A stretch of 64,000 bases of DNA. Source: DASRDU01 sp035560235. Lineage in GTDB: Bacteria; Acidobacteriota; Blastocatellia; RBC074. Below, piece after piece: positions 1 through 9,500 of this stretch. Both the position numbers and the translations under genes were made by a program. Each line of letters begins with the position of its first letter. Position 1 is the stretch's first letter. The stretch covers positions 1-64,000 of the forward strand of contig DATMAG010000079.1 in assembly GCA_035560235.1 (NCBI GenBank), in the 5' to 3' direction. The notes under the pieces are model-generated. The model was not told where the DNA came from. It searched no databases and saw nothing but the letters and a program-made list of their open reading frames with translations.

Positions 1-1
1 C

Positions 2-595
2 GGGTTCCCGACCGGCAAGCCCTGCGCCGCTGTCTGCCCGCCGTGTCCGCCTGCCTCAGGTGGTGGCGGCACACCGACTCCAACGCCGACTCCCACTCCG
101 ACCCCGACTCCGAAGTGCGTCACCATCTGCTTCCAGTCGGCGGAGTTCTATCAGTTGAAGCTCGACTGTCTGCTGCCACCGGCTGACATTCGCAGCTGCA
201 ACGTGATCATCGGCGGGTTCAACTTCAATGCTCCGGTTTCAGTCGATGACAACCGCGATCTTGTGTTGCAGGTACTCAGGGGCGGCAGGATCTTCGGCGG
301 GCCGCAGACGCCGCTCGAATTCCTCAACCAGCAGTACGTCGCGGCACAGATCAGCATGTGTCTGAAGGGCTGGAAGTTCGACGCCCTCTGGAGTCCGCTG
401 AGCTGTTACCGGAAGCCGATTCCGACCACGCAGCTCAGCAATGGCGTGACGCTGACGGCTGACACCATGACCAAGGATCTGTTCATGCAGGCGCTTGCGG
501 CAATCAAAGAGAATCGCACCGCCGACATGGTGAAGATCGCCCGGATCTTCGAGATTCTCAACGGTCACAGCTTCTCGTCACTGTGCAACGACTGA
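2..595 (+). CDS. Partial protein with Pro-Thr linker, unknown function
   Basis: The frame is open from the first bases of the window, so the 5' end is missing; the internal TTG at 155 is unlikely to be the real start. The visible part begins with a Cys/Pro-rich stretch, then a Gly run and about six Pro-Thr repeats (roughly residues 24-37). A C-terminal region of about 155 residues with five or six cysteines follows. Pro-Thr linkers typically join domains of exported bacterial proteins, so a secreted or surface protein is inferred. The C-terminal domain is not recognised. A strong palindrome lies 34 bases after the stop. Confidence 0.75.
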   Translation, partial: GFPTGKPCAAVCPPCPPASGGGGTPTPTPTPTPTPTPKCVTICFQSAEFYQLKLDCLLPPADIRSCNVIIGGFNFNAPVSVDDNRDLVLQVLRGGRIFGGPQTPLEFLNQQYVAAQISMCLKGWKFDALWSPLSCYRKPIPTTQLSNGVTLTADTMTKDLFMQALAAIKENRTADMVKIARIFEILNGHSFSSLCND

Positions 596-628
596 AGCCT
601 GCCACACCACAGACTCAGTCAAAAACTT

Positions 629-662
629 CAGCCCCGGCTTCTCAATTGAGAAGCCGGGGCTG
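629..662. terminator. Bidirectional terminator (perfect 34-bp palindrome)
   Basis: Arms of 13 or more bases read GCCCCGGCTTCTC and its exact complement, with the palindrome continuing through the centre. T-rich sequence flanks both sides: TGTTTGG on plus, and AAGTTTTTG on minus after the hairpin. It lies between the convergent ends of the partial gene and dut, so it probably stops transcription from both. Confidence 0.8.
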
Positions 663-715
663 TTTGGTTACAGCAGCTTTCAGTTGCGCGAACAGACCGG
701 ATTCGCAGTTCAGCC

Positions 716-1153
716 TCAGCTTCCGGTTGAACCGAAACCGCCGCTGCCCCGCGCCGTGTCGCTCAGTTCTGCGGCCCAGGCGTAATCGCAGAGGGCGATG
801 CGTTCGATGATGAGCTGTGCGATGCGCGCTCCGGCCTCAAAGCTGACCGGCTCCTGCCCGAGGTTAATCAGCAGCACCTGCAGTTCACCGCGATAACCTG
901 AATCCACCACCCCGGCCAGCGTCTGAATGCCGTGCCGCACGGCGAGTCCTGAACGCGGCGCGACGCGACCGTAATAACCGGGCGGGATTTCAATGGCGAG
1001 GCCGGTCGGAATCAGCCGCCGCTCGCCCGGCGCGAGCGTGAATGGATCAGGGCAGCACAAATCGGCTCCGGCATCAGACTGCGTGGCGCGCACGGGCAGT
1101 CGGGCAGCCGCGCGCAGCTTTTTGACTCTGACTGTGAAATCCGTATGACTCAT
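716..1153 (-). CDS. dut: dUTP diphosphatase
   Basis: Hydrolyses dUTP to dUMP and pyrophosphate, keeping uracil out of DNA and supplying dUMP for thymidylate synthesis; the family is a homotrimer. All five family motifs are visible in order: SDAGADL, APRSGLA, VVDSGYRGELQVLLIN, ARIAQLII and the C-terminal Gly-rich RGSGGFGSTG that closes over the active site. Length is 145 residues, normal for the family. ATG at 1153 is preferred over the in-frame TTG at 1159, which overlaps the kinase stop. It is the last gene of the phosphate operon, two bases after the sensor kinase. A nucleotide-pool enzyme is an unusual passenger there. Confidence 0.95.
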   Translation of the reverse strand: MSHTDFTVRVKKLRAAARLPVRATQSDAGADLCCPDPFTLAPGERRLIPTGLAIEIPPGYYGRVAPRSGLAVRHGIQTLAGVVDSGYRGELQVLLINLGQEPVSFEAGARIAQLIIERIALCDYAWAAELSDTARGSGGFGSTGS

Positions 1154-1155
1154 CC

Positions 1156-2514
1156 TCAACTCGCAATCGTGACCGGAGCTTCGCTGACGACTGCCTGCTG
1201 ACCGCTGCCCACCGTTTTGCGATACGGCAGTCTGATGACGAACTCGCAGCCCTGTCCGGCTTCGCTCGTCACCCAGGCTTCGCCGCCGTGCGCACGCGCC
1301 AGGTGCTTGACGATGGCAAGGCCGAGGCCCGTTCCGCCAAGGTCGCGCGAACGCGCCTTGTCCACGCGGTAAAAGCGCTCGAAGACGCGCGGCAGATGTT
1401 CGGGCGGAATGCCCGGCCCGGTGTCGCGCACGCGCATCACGACCTGCACTTCGCCGTCCGCCGTGGTTTCAGTCGCCGCCCTGACAATTACCCTGCCGCC
1501 CTGACGATTGAACTTGATCGCATTGTCCACGAGGTTCGTCAGGATCTGTTCGAGGCGGCGATGATCGGCAGTCACAAAGCAGTCCTCGGGCACCTGATTG
1601 TGCAGGCTGACCTGATGCTTTTCGCTGCGCGGGGCGAGGCCTCTGAAGACTTCGTCCGCGACTTCGCGCAGCGGCAGGCGTTCAAACGTCAGCCGCACCG
1701 CGCCTGATTCAATCGTTGAGAGTTCGGAAATATCGTTGACGAGATTGCGCATGCGTTCGGCGTTGCGCTGAATCGTGGTCAGAAAGCGCAGCGCGTTTTC
1801 AGCATCGTCAATCCCGCCGTCAATCAGCGTTTCGGTGTAAGCCGCAATCGAAGCGAGCGGCGTGCGCAGTTCGTGGCTGACGTTGGTCAGAAACTCCTGG
1901 CGAATGTGTTCGAGCTTTTCAAGCTGCGTGATGTCAATGAACGCGCCCACGACGCCGTCAATCTGTGCGCCGTCGAGCTGCAGCGGAGCCGTGTGCAGGC
2001 GCAGCACGCGGCGGTTCAGGCCAGGCGTCAGTTCGACGCGGGCTTCGGCGCGGCTGCCGGTCGTCAGCACTCTGGTGAAGGCTTCGTGAGTGCGCGCTTC
2101 GGTCTGCAGATCAAGGCTGATGTCAGCGAGCCTTGTGACCGTCCGCTGCCCGAGGCCGAGCAGTCGGCGCGCGGCATCATTGATGAGCAGCACCCGTTCG
2201 GCGTGATCAATAATCACCAGCCCTTCGTCAATTGAAGCGAGGACCGACTGCAGCAGGTTGTTGCCGCGTTCGGTGGCGGCGAGGGCTTCGCGCAGCCGCT
2301 CGTTGCCGTGCCGCTGTTCCTCAAGCAGGCGCGTCTGACGCCGGATCACGTAACGCGCCGTCACGGCAGTAATCATCCCGGCCACCAGCGTCGTCACAAG
2401 GTGCGAGGTGGTGATGCTCATCCCCGGAAACAGCAGCGTCTTGGCCCATTCATAAGCGGCAAAGACAGCGACCATCACCGAAGTGGCAATGATGACCTGT
2501 CGCGTTTCTCGCAT
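1156..2514 (-). CDS. phoR: PhoR-like sensor histidine kinase
   Basis: Membrane sensor kinase expected to phosphorylate the adjacent PhoB-like regulator. Two hydrophobic segments (about residues 7-25 and 34-56) form a short anchor with little periplasmic sequence. They are followed by a PAS domain (about 85-195), a HisKA domain with the phospho-acceptor His at about 214 in NVSHELRTPL, and a C-terminal HATPase with DNAIKFN (N box), DTGPGIP (G1) and GGTGLGLAI (G2). The minimal periplasmic loop is typical of PhoR, which senses phosphate through transporter partners. It starts 9 bases after phoB, and a pit/DUF47 transporter lies upstream in the same operon. The phosphate role is inferred from this context. 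Confidence 0.9.
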   Translation of the reverse strand: MRETRQVIIATSVMVAVFAAYEWAKTLLFPGMSITTSHLVTTLVAGMITAVTARYVIRRQTRLLEEQRHGNERLREALAATERGNNLLQSVLASIDEGLVIIDHAERVLLINDAARRLLGLGQRTVTRLADISLDLQTEARTHEAFTRVLTTGSRAEARVELTPGLNRRVLRLHTAPLQLDGAQIDGVVGAFIDITQLEKLEHIRQEFLTNVSHELRTPLASIAAYTETLIDGGIDDAENALRFLTTIQRNAERMRNLVNDISELSTIESGAVRLTFERLPLREVADEVFRGLAPRSEKHQVSLHNQVPEDCFVTADHRRLEQILTNLVDNAIKFNRQGGRVIVRAATETTADGEVQVVMRVRDTGPGIPPEHLPRVFERFYRVDKARSRDLGGTGLGLAIVKHLARAHGGEAWVTSEAGQGCEFVIRLPYRKTVGSGQQAVVSEAPVTIAS

Positions 2515-2523
2515 GGTTGAAGG

Positions 2524-3276
2524 TCAGGCGGTCTGTGCCTGTTCATCACCTGCTCGCTGTGTGGCGCTGCGAAAGCGGTAACCGATGCCGATCATCGTCT
2601 CAATGCAGCCGCCGCAGCCGCCGAGTTTCTTGCGCAGACCGCTGATATGAACATCGAGCGTGCGCGCCTCGCCATAATATTCCAGCCCCCAGACGCGGTC
2701 GAGCAGTTGTTCACGCGGGACGACGCGGCCCGGCTGCCGCGAGAGAATCGCGAGCAGCGCAAATTCCTTGCGCGTCAGTCTGACCGGCGCGCCCTCGCAC
2801 GTCACGGTGAAGCCGGAATAATCAATCCGCAGCGAGCCGTCATCGTACACGCTCGGAGCCGTCGCATCGTGCCCGGCCCGCCGGAGCGCCGCGCGCACGC
2901 GGGCGACGAGTTCGCGCACGCTGAACGGTTTGGTGATGTAATCATCTGCGCCGAGTTCAAGCCCGCGCACCTTGTCGTTTTCATCCACCCGCGCCGTGAC
3001 CATGATGATCGGCGTGCGCGCCGTGGCCTCTTCAGTTCGCAACCGGCGGCACAGTTCAAAGCCGCTCATCCCAGGCAGGTTCAGATCGAGGATGATCAGA
3101 TCGGGCGCGGAGTCCGCCGCAGCGCCCGCGGCGCGGCCTCGCGGCAGCGCGGCCAGCAGCCCTTCCTCGCCGCTCAGCGCCACCTGCGCCGCGAAATCGC
3201 CTCCGCGTTCGAGGTTGTAACGAATGCTTTCGGCAATATCAGGATCGTCTTCGATGATCAGAATGCGCGGTTTCAT
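2524..3276 (-). CDS. phoB: PhoB-like response regulator (OmpR family)
   Basis: Two-domain transcription factor. The N-terminal receiver has the acidic pair EDD near residue 10, the phospho-acceptor Asp64 in IILDLNLPGMSG, and the conserved Lys in ITKPFSV. The C-terminal winged helix carries the recognition-helix pattern DVHISGLRKKLG. It has 250 residues, slightly longer than usual because of an Ala/Gly/Arg-rich loop at about 46-57 before the phospho-acceptor strand. It sits directly upstream of the kinase and downstream of pit, so phosphate control is likely. The tandem 11-bp element at 5150-5193 is a candidate binding site. Confidence 0.92.
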   Translation of the reverse strand: MKPRILIIEDDPDIAESIRYNLERGGDFAAQVALSGEEGLLAALPRGRAAGAAADSAPDLIILDLNLPGMSGFELCRRLRTEEATARTPIIMVTARVDENDKVRGLELGADDYITKPFSVRELVARVRAALRRAGHDATAPSVYDDGSLRIDYSGFTVTCEGAPVRLTRKEFALLAILSRQPGRVVPREQLLDRVWGLEYYGEARTLDVHISGLRKKLGGCGGCIETMIGIGYRFRSATQRAGDEQAQTA

Positions 3277-3322
3277 ATTTCCTGACTGCTGCGGCTGATC
3301 CGGCGAAGCACCGGTCAGAGGT

Positions 3323-4345
3323 CTATCTGAGAAGTGAAATCAGCCCGTAAGTCAGGGCTGCAATTGTCGCTGACATCGGAATGGTCAGAATCCACGCCCA
3401 GACGATCCGGCCCGCTACGCCCCAGCGCACGGCAGAGAGGCGCGTGGTCGCGCCAACTCCGACAATTGCGCCCGTAATCGTGTGAGTGGTCGAAACCGGA
3501 ATGCCAAAAAACGAAGCCAGCATGATTGTCAGTCCGCCGCCCGTTTCGGCGCAAAAGCCCCCGACCGGTTTGAGCCTGGTGATCTTCGAGCCCATCGTTT
3601 TCACAATCCGCCAGCCACCCGAAAGTGTTCCCAGGCCGATGGCGGCGTGCGCCGAGAGAATCACCCACCTGGGAACCTCCTTGACGTTCGGATCGTGATA
3701 GCCGCCGATAATCAGCGCGGCGAGGATGATGCCCATCGTCTTCTGCGCATCGTTCAGGCCGTGCGACAGACTGAACAGCGATGACGAAAAGAGCTGCCCC
3801 CAGCGGAAATACTTGTCCACCCGCGAAGGCGGAAAACGCCGGAAAAGCCACGCTGCAATCACCATCAGGGCAAAGCCCAGCAGCATGCCGATGGTCGGTG
3901 AAAGGACAATGGCCGAAAGCGTCCCCGGCCAGCCCCTGGGCCATTTCTCCCAGAGCAGAATGCCGAAGCCTCCGGCCCTGGCAATCGCGGCGCCGGCATA
4001 CCCGCCCACCAGCGCGTGCGAGGAACTCGTCGGCAGACCCAGATACCAGGTGATGATATTCCAGATAACCGCGCCCGAAAGTCCGGCCAGAATCACCCAC
4101 TCATTGACCTGCTTCAGATCAATCAGCCCCTTGCCGATGGTCGAAGCGACGTGGGTTTCAAAACCGAAAGCGGCGATGAAATTGAAGAAGGCAGCCAGCG
4201 CCACCGCCTTGCCGGGCGAGAGAACGCGGGTGGAAACAACTGTGGCGATGGAATTGGCGGCGTCGTGAAATCCGTTGGTGTAATCGAAAATCAGGGCAAC
4301 GACAACTATCAACACGACCAGCGTGAACGTGGAGAACATGCTCAC
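3323..4345 (-). CDS. pit: PiT-family inorganic phosphate transporter
   Basis: Inner-membrane, cation-coupled low-affinity phosphate permease (PF01384) of 340 residues with about ten hydrophobic segments. The two inverted family signatures are visible: FDYTNGFHDAANSIAT near residues 25-40 and SHGLNDAQKTMG in the second half. GLPTSSSHAL and GIPVSTTHTITGAIVG give the paired Ser/Thr-rich motifs. The gene follows the DUF47 gene by about 60 bases, the standard pairing in which the DUF47 protein controls the transporter. Start ATG at 4345 lies after a GAGG-type ribosome site (read on minus). Confidence 0.95.
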   Translation of the reverse strand: MSMFSTFTLVVLIVVVALIFDYTNGFHDAANSIATVVSTRVLSPGKAVALAAFFNFIAAFGFETHVASTIGKGLIDLKQVNEWVILAGLSGAVIWNIITWYLGLPTSSSHALVGGYAGAAIARAGGFGILLWEKWPRGWPGTLSAIVLSPTIGMLLGFALMVIAAWLFRRFPPSRVDKYFRWGQLFSSSLFSLSHGLNDAQKTMGIILAALIIGGYHDPNVKEVPRWVILSAHAAIGLGTLSGGWRIVKTMGSKITRLKPVGGFCAETGGGLTIMLASFFGIPVSTTHTITGAIVGVGATTRLSAVRWGVAGRIVWAWILTIPMSATIAALTYGLISLLR

Positions 4346-4406
4346 CTCTTAAGTCAGTTTCGGGGATCAGTCATTTGAGAGGGACGGGCTGTCGGTTCCA
4401 CCGGAC

Positions 4407-5024
4407 TCACGCATTCTTCAGCACGATGGCCTCCAGCACATTGGCGGCGTCTTCGCACTTGTCAATGCTGCGCTCAAGCGTTTCATAGAGTTCCTTGTAC
4501 TTGAGCAGCCGGATCGGGTCTTTCTCATCGGTAAACAACCGCTCCACCGCGCTGTGATGAATCGTATCGCCTTCGTTCTCGAGCGTGTGAATGGCGATGC
4601 ACTCCTGCAGCACCTTGCCGTTGCCGTGATTGAGGGCATTGACGGCCTGTTCAAGCTCGGTGGCGAGCCGCACCAGCACATCAGTCAGCCTGATGACATC
4701 TTCAGTCGGCTGCTCAATCCGATAGAGCACGACACGGCGCGCCGCATACTCGATGTAATCCATCACATCATCGAGCTGGCTGGCCAGGGCGTGAATGTCC
4801 TCGCGGTCAATCGGGGTGATGAAGGTCTGATTGAGGCGGCGGATGATGTCGTGAGTGATCTCGTCGCAGGTATGTTCGACCTGCTTGATCTGATCCACAT
4901 ACTGCGCGCGCTGGTCGAAGTTCTCAAAAAGTTGCTTGAGCAGTTGCGCACCTTTTTTGATGTGCGCAGTCATCTGATTGAACAGGTCAAAGTACTTCTC
5001 TTCTTTCGGTAGAAGACGAAACAT
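4407..5024 (-). CDS. DUF47 / PhoU-like Pit accessory protein
   Basis: Helical cytoplasmic protein of the DUF47 family (TIGR00153-like), distantly related to PhoU and usually encoded beside pit to regulate phosphate uptake. Family-typical features are MFRLLPKEEKYFDLF at the N-terminus, the acidic metal-binding segments with VEHTCDEITHDI and TLENEGDTIHH, and a C-terminal KELYETLERSIDKCEDAANVLE. ATG at 5024 is chosen over the in-frame TTG at 5075 for two reasons: GGGAG lies six bases upstream, and 5075 coincides with a -10-like hexamer. It is the first gene of the operon that ends with dut. Confidence 0.92.
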   Translation of the reverse strand: MFRLLPKEEKYFDLFNQMTAHIKKGAQLLKQLFENFDQRAQYVDQIKQVEHTCDEITHDIIRRLNQTFITPIDREDIHALASQLDDVMDYIEYAARRVVLYRIEQPTEDVIRLTDVLVRLATELEQAVNALNHGNGKVLQECIAIHTLENEGDTIHHSAVERLFTDEKDPIRLLKYKELYETLERSIDKCEDAANVLEAIVLKNA

Positions 5025-5074
5025 TGGAGGCTCCCGTGTGATTTGGATCTGTTTTTCATTCCAGAAGGGAGGCA

Positions 5075-5103
5075 AGTATAGCCCATCCCTGATCTCAATT
5101 GAA
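5075..5103 (-). promoter_or_regulatory. Putative promoter of the phosphate operon
   Basis: On the minus strand TATACT (5080-5075) resembles a sigma-70 -10 box. A weak TTCAAT lies 17 bases upstream at 5103-5098. It would give a leader of about 45 bases before the DUF47 ATG. The poor -35 match fits an activator-dependent promoter, and the Pho-box-like repeats lie about 50 bases further upstream. Confidence 0.45.
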
Positions 5104-5149
5104 AACTCGGCTGAACGGGTTCAAAGATTCAGAAGCGCACGATACTTCA

Positions 5150-5193
5150 GCCGAATCAGATTCATGTCAGATTCATCTTAAGTCCATCTTAAA
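5150..5193 (-). promoter_or_regulatory. Pho-box-like array of four 11-bp direct repeats
   Basis: Read on the minus strand, four units recur every 11 bases with cores TTAAGAT, TTAAGAT, CTGACAT and CTGATTC. Two of the units also share a following GAA. PhoB sites are direct repeats of a CTGTCAT-like heptamer at an 11-bp period, and CTGACAT differs from that by one base. The array lies between the ABC permease gene and the DUF47-pit-phoBR operon, as expected for autoregulation by the encoded PhoB. The period and cores are visible; binding is inferred. Confidence 0.6.
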
Positions 5194-5210
5194 TGGCCGC
5201 CGTCTGACCT

Positions 5211-5987
5211 TCAGCCAGCCAGTCTGCGCCGCAGCGAGCGCAGCGCAATCTCGATGGTCAGCAGCGCCGCCACCACGATATGCAGCATCTCCCACAACAG
5301 CCGCCAGCCGATGCGCCCGACCATCAGATCGCGGGTGATTTCAATCGCGCTCGTCACCGGAATCAGCCGCACCACGAACTGCACGACCACGGGCATGTTT
5401 TCGAGCGGAAAGTACGCGCCCGACACCCACAGATAGGAGAAAAATGCCGCAAAAAAGAAATTGTAATGATCAATCTCGTGAATGCGCGAAGTCACCGCCA
5501 GCGCGAGCGCCGCAACCCACACCGCACCGAGCGTCAGCGCCAGCGGAATCAGCGCGCCCCAGGGCGAAAGAATTGCGCCCGCCAGGCCCAGCACGGCCAG
5601 CACGAAAAAACCGTCAAGCAGCGCCTTTGACGCGCCCCACAGAATTTCACCGAGGCCCAGACTTTCAACCTCCACCGGCGTGCACAAAATCGCATCGAAC
5701 GTGGACTGATAGACCATGCGGAAATATGATCCGTAGGTGCATTCAAAGATCGCGCGCAGCAGCGCAGTGAACGAGAGAATGCCTGCGCCGACGAAAGTCA
5801 GATAAGGCACTCCCTCCACTCTGCCCGCAATCAGCGCGCCAACACCCCAGCCGAAGCCGATGACGGTAAAGAACGGCTCAAAGAGCGGCGCGATCATCTC
5901 GGTTCGCCAGAGCCGGATGTAAACATCATAATTGCGCTGCCACACGCGCACGACATCACCGGAATTGACCTGAATCAGCGACACCAT
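5211..5987 (-). CDS. ABC-2 type transporter permease
   Basis: Integral membrane protein of about 258 residues with six hydrophobic segments and the ABC-2/NodJ-like pattern: an N-terminal cytoplasmic stretch, a FFTVIGFGWGVGAL segment, and FFSYLWVSGAYFPLENMP before the last transmembrane pair. It probably forms the channel of an exporter. No ATP-binding subunit is adjacent: downstream is the phosphate operon and upstream a divergent small gene, so its partner and substrate are unknown. ATG at 5987, ten bases after GGGAG, is preferred over a GTG at 6047. Confidence 0.85.
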   Translation of the reverse strand: MVSLIQVNSGDVVRVWQRNYDVYIRLWRTEMIAPLFEPFFTVIGFGWGVGALIAGRVEGVPYLTFVGAGILSFTALLRAIFECTYGSYFRMVYQSTFDAILCTPVEVESLGLGEILWGASKALLDGFFVLAVLGLAGAILSPWGALIPLALTLGAVWVAALALAVTSRIHEIDHYNFFFAAFFSYLWVSGAYFPLENMPVVVQFVVRLIPVTSAIEITRDLMVGRIGWRLLWEMLHIVVAALLTIEIALRSLRRRLAG

Positions 5988-6236
5988 CTGAAAACCGCTC
6001 CCTGTTATTTCATTCAGGGCAAAGTGTGCAAAAGCCGTTCCTGACACGGCGCAAAATCTGAATACTCTGCCGACACACTGTCACATCTCCGGCCAATCCT
6101 CGCGCTTTCAGATGAACGGCGCAAGGTTCAGCGCAGACTTCGCCGGGCGCGTTGAACCACTGGCTGGACACTCGCGCTCACGCTGTGGCAGAATCGCGCC
6201 TGCTTCAATACCAATCAAAATCAGGAGTGATAATCA

Positions 6237-6461
6237 ATGAGTCAGAACGGAGCAAACGAGAACACTTCAGGAAATCATGCCGCCGACGCCGCGCAGGAGG
6301 AGATCTCCTACCACGCAGTCGAAAAGAACGGCGTGATTACTGCCATCTGGGAGATGCGCGGACGCAGGCACCTGCGCACGATTGATCCGCGCAGTGAGGA
6401 AGGCCGCCACCTGCTCGGCCAGACCGGCAATCCTGAAGCAGTGCAGAACGCGCAGGTTTAG
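6237..6461 (+). CDS. Small hypothetical protein
   Basis: A 74-residue ORF with a good ribosome site (CAGGAG, about eight bases before ATG). It is hydrophilic, with no signal peptide or membrane segment. The N-terminal 20 residues are Asn/Ala-rich and low complexity. The rest, containing YHAVEKNGVITAIWEMRG and a DPRSEEGRHLLG segment, looks like a compact beta-strand unit. The family is not recognised. A heptad repeat array begins at its stop codon, and the SbcC-like gene follows in the same direction. Confidence 0.7.
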   Translation: MSQNGANENTSGNHAADAAQEEISYHAVEKNGVITAIWEMRGRRHLRTIDPRSEEGRHLLGQTGNPEAVQNAQV

Positions 6462-6586
6462 TGATCAGTGGTTAGTGGTCAGTGGCTGGTGAAGAGTGAA
6501 AAGCAGCATTGATGATTCAGCAACTCTTTACTGACCACTGACCACTGACCACTAACCACCAGCCACTAATCACTGCCCACTGTCCT
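6460..6586. repeat. Inverted pair of 7-bp-period repeats (CAGTGGT / ACCACTG family)
   Basis: The left arm (6460-6500) consists of heptads such as AGTGATC, AGTGGTT, AGTGGTC and AGTGGCT. The right arm (6531-6586) consists of heptads such as CTGACCA (three copies), CTAACCA and CTAATCA, complementary to the left. About 30 bases separate the arms, so the transcript could fold into a long imperfect hairpin. A related pair lies at 43501-43591. Confidence 0.85.
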
Positions 6587-6594
6587 CTCAGCCC

Positions 6595-9500
6595 TTGCAG
6601 ATCACCAGAGTCGAACTCAGGAACATCAAGAACCACGCCGAAGCCGCATGGACATTCGGCCCGGGCGTTGTCGCCATCTGCGGGCCGAACGGCGCGGGCA
6701 AGACGACTATCCTCGAAGCCATTGCGTGGGCGCTCTTCGATCACCTCGATTACAACCGCGAGGACTTCATCCGTCGCGGCGCAAAAAAAGGTCAGGTCAC
6801 GGTCAGCTTTATTTCCAATGCCGACGGGCGCGAATACGTCGTCACACGCGACACCGGCGGCAGTTATTTCGTCTACGATCCCGACACAAAAGTTCGCCTC
6901 TACGAACAGAAAAATCAGGTGCTGCCGTTTCTGAAACAGCAGATCGGCATTGCGCCCGAAGTTGATCCGGCCACGCTCTTCAAATCCACCATCGGCGTTC
7001 CGCAGGGCACCTTCACCTACGACTTCACGCTCGCTCCCGCGCCGCGCAAGAAGGTCTTCGATCAGATTCTGAAGGTCGAGGAGTATCGCCACGCTTCGGA
7101 CAATCTGAAGGACACGCTGCGCCACATCGAAGGGCGCATCGCCGAAGCTGATCGCAGGCTCGCCGCCGCTGAAGGCGAACTGAAGAATTACGACGAGACG
7201 AAGGAGCGGCACGATGAAACCTCCGCGCGGCTGCTTTCGCTCGAAGAGGAACTGCGCGCGGCCATCGCCGAACGCGACCACGCGATCAGCGAAGCTGCCC
7301 GGCTCAGTGAACTTCAACAGCAGATTGCAGCCGAACGCGGCGCGGTCGAGCGGTGGCGGATCAAACTCGACGGCACGCGCGACAAACTCGCTGCGGCGAA
7401 AGCGGCGGCTGAAGCGGCGCACCGGGCGGCGGAAATTATCGCGGCAGCCCGCGCCGGTTACGAAAATTATCAGCACGCCACGCGCTCGCTTGCTGAACTT
7501 GAGCGCGAACGGAGCAGACGCGACGAACTGCGCGCCAGATCAGCGCAGATCGAACGCGAACTGATGGTCGCACGCGTGCAGGTCGAACGCGCCCGCGAAC
7601 GCCTGGCCGAAGTCGCCGGTGCGCGCCTCACCCTGGCCGGACTCGCGGCACAGATCAGCGAGCAGTCAAAGCTTGAAGAACGCATCGCACAGTTGCGCGA
7701 AGCGCGCGGCGAAGCGCAGAGCATTCAGCATTCGCTCACAACGCTTGATCGTGAACTCGAAAAACTGCGGTCGCGTTACAGTGACATTTCGCGCCGACTC
7801 GAAGCGGCTGAAAAGCAGCGCGAACTCGCCGAACGCGCTGATGCCCTCGAAGACGCACGCCTGCTGCTTGATGATGAGATCAGGCAGAAGGAGGGTTCGC
7901 TCAATAATTACAAGGTCAAACGCGAACTGCTCGAAACGCTGCGCGCTGAACTGAAGCGACTCAGCCGTGAGCGCGAAACAAACAGTCGCGAACTCGCACG
8001 CCTGGAACCGCTCAGTGACGCGGCGGCGCGGCTTGCAGCCCGCGAAGCGCAGCAGCAGCGCGACACTGAACAAATTGCCAGGCTCAGGGCCGAAGTCGCG
8101 CGCGACAGCGAAATGATTGCGAGTCTGGAAAGCGGCGGCCTCTGCCCGCTGCTGACTGAAAAGTGCCTGAACCTGAAGCCGGGCGAATCGCTCGACAGTC
8201 GCTTTCGAACCGGGCTTGAGGAACGTCGCGCCGGGATCAGCCGACTTCAGACCGAAATCGCCGCGCTCGGCGCTGAAGTGAAAGAGCTGCGCACTGCTGC
8301 CGCAGAAGCAGCGCGCCTGCCGAAACTGCGCGAGGAAGCGGCGCGGCTCACAAAGGAAATCACAGAACGGGAACAGCGGCTTGCCAGCCTTGAAAATGAA
8401 ATCGCGCCGGGCCGCACAGTGAGCGACGGCGAGATCAAAGAGCTGCTGAACAGGCGGACGGCACTTGAAGCGCTGCTGCGCGAGGCGCGCGAGGCGCAGA
8501 AGCTTTACAGCCAGGCCGAGCCGCTGCGCCGCGAACTCAGCCAGGTCAAAGCCGAAGGCTCCACGAGAAAAAAAGACCGCGAGGAACTGAGCAGACGGCT
8601 CGCCCGCTTCGGCGACATTGAAGCGCAACTTGCCGAAGCGCAGACCCGATTGCAGGCGCTCAATGATCCGCGTGGCCGCGCCGCCGCGCTCGAACAGTTC
8701 ATCAGCCGCGAACCTGAATATCAGCGCGAAGCCGAAACAGCCGCGGCGAAAGCGACTGAAATCACCGGGCAGCTCGATCAGTGCAGCGCGGCGCTTGAGG
8801 AATTCGCCACGCTCGATGTGCGCCTGGCCGAAGCCGCCGCGCTGCGAACCGCGAGCGAACGCGATTACCAGGCCTTCATTGCCAGTGAAAAAACAGCCGC
8901 CACAGTCGCAGCCTGTGACAGCGAAGTGGCGGCGCTCGCGACTGAACTCGCACAGACTGAAGCCGCGCTCGGTGCGGCGCAGGAGCAGTTGCAGCAGCTT
9001 GAAGCAGGCTGCAGCGCCGAGGCTCACGCGCAGGCTCAGGCCCGGATGGTGCAGACGCGCGACCGCGCCACACAACTCACAACGCAGCTTGAACATCTGC
9101 GCCAGCAGTTCGCGCTGTTGCAGACGCAGCTGGCCGCGCTCAATGAAGTGCGAAAGCGGATGCGCGAGGATCTGGCCGCAAAGGAGAAGGCCATTCGTCT
9201 GCAGCAGACGGCTGATTTCATCCGCGACATTCTGCTGCAGGCCGCGCCTTACATTACCGAAACGTGGCTGCTCTCGATCTCGCACGAAGCCAATCAGTTC
9301 TTCCGCGAGATCACCGGGCGTTATGATGTGACGCTGCGCTGGACGGGCGAGTACGAAATCACGCTTGAAGAAGAAGGCCGCGAACGCCCGTTCGCCAGTC
9401 TCTCGGGCGGCGAACAGATGGCCGCCGCGCTCGCAGTGCGGCTGGCGCTGCTGCGGCAGTTGTCCGAGGTCAATCTGGCCTTTTTTGACGAACCGACGAC

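Noticed and set aside
6460..6586. Possible CRISPR-like array
   Set aside because: Repeats are 7 bp without regular spacers and occur as inverted arms; no cas genes are nearby.
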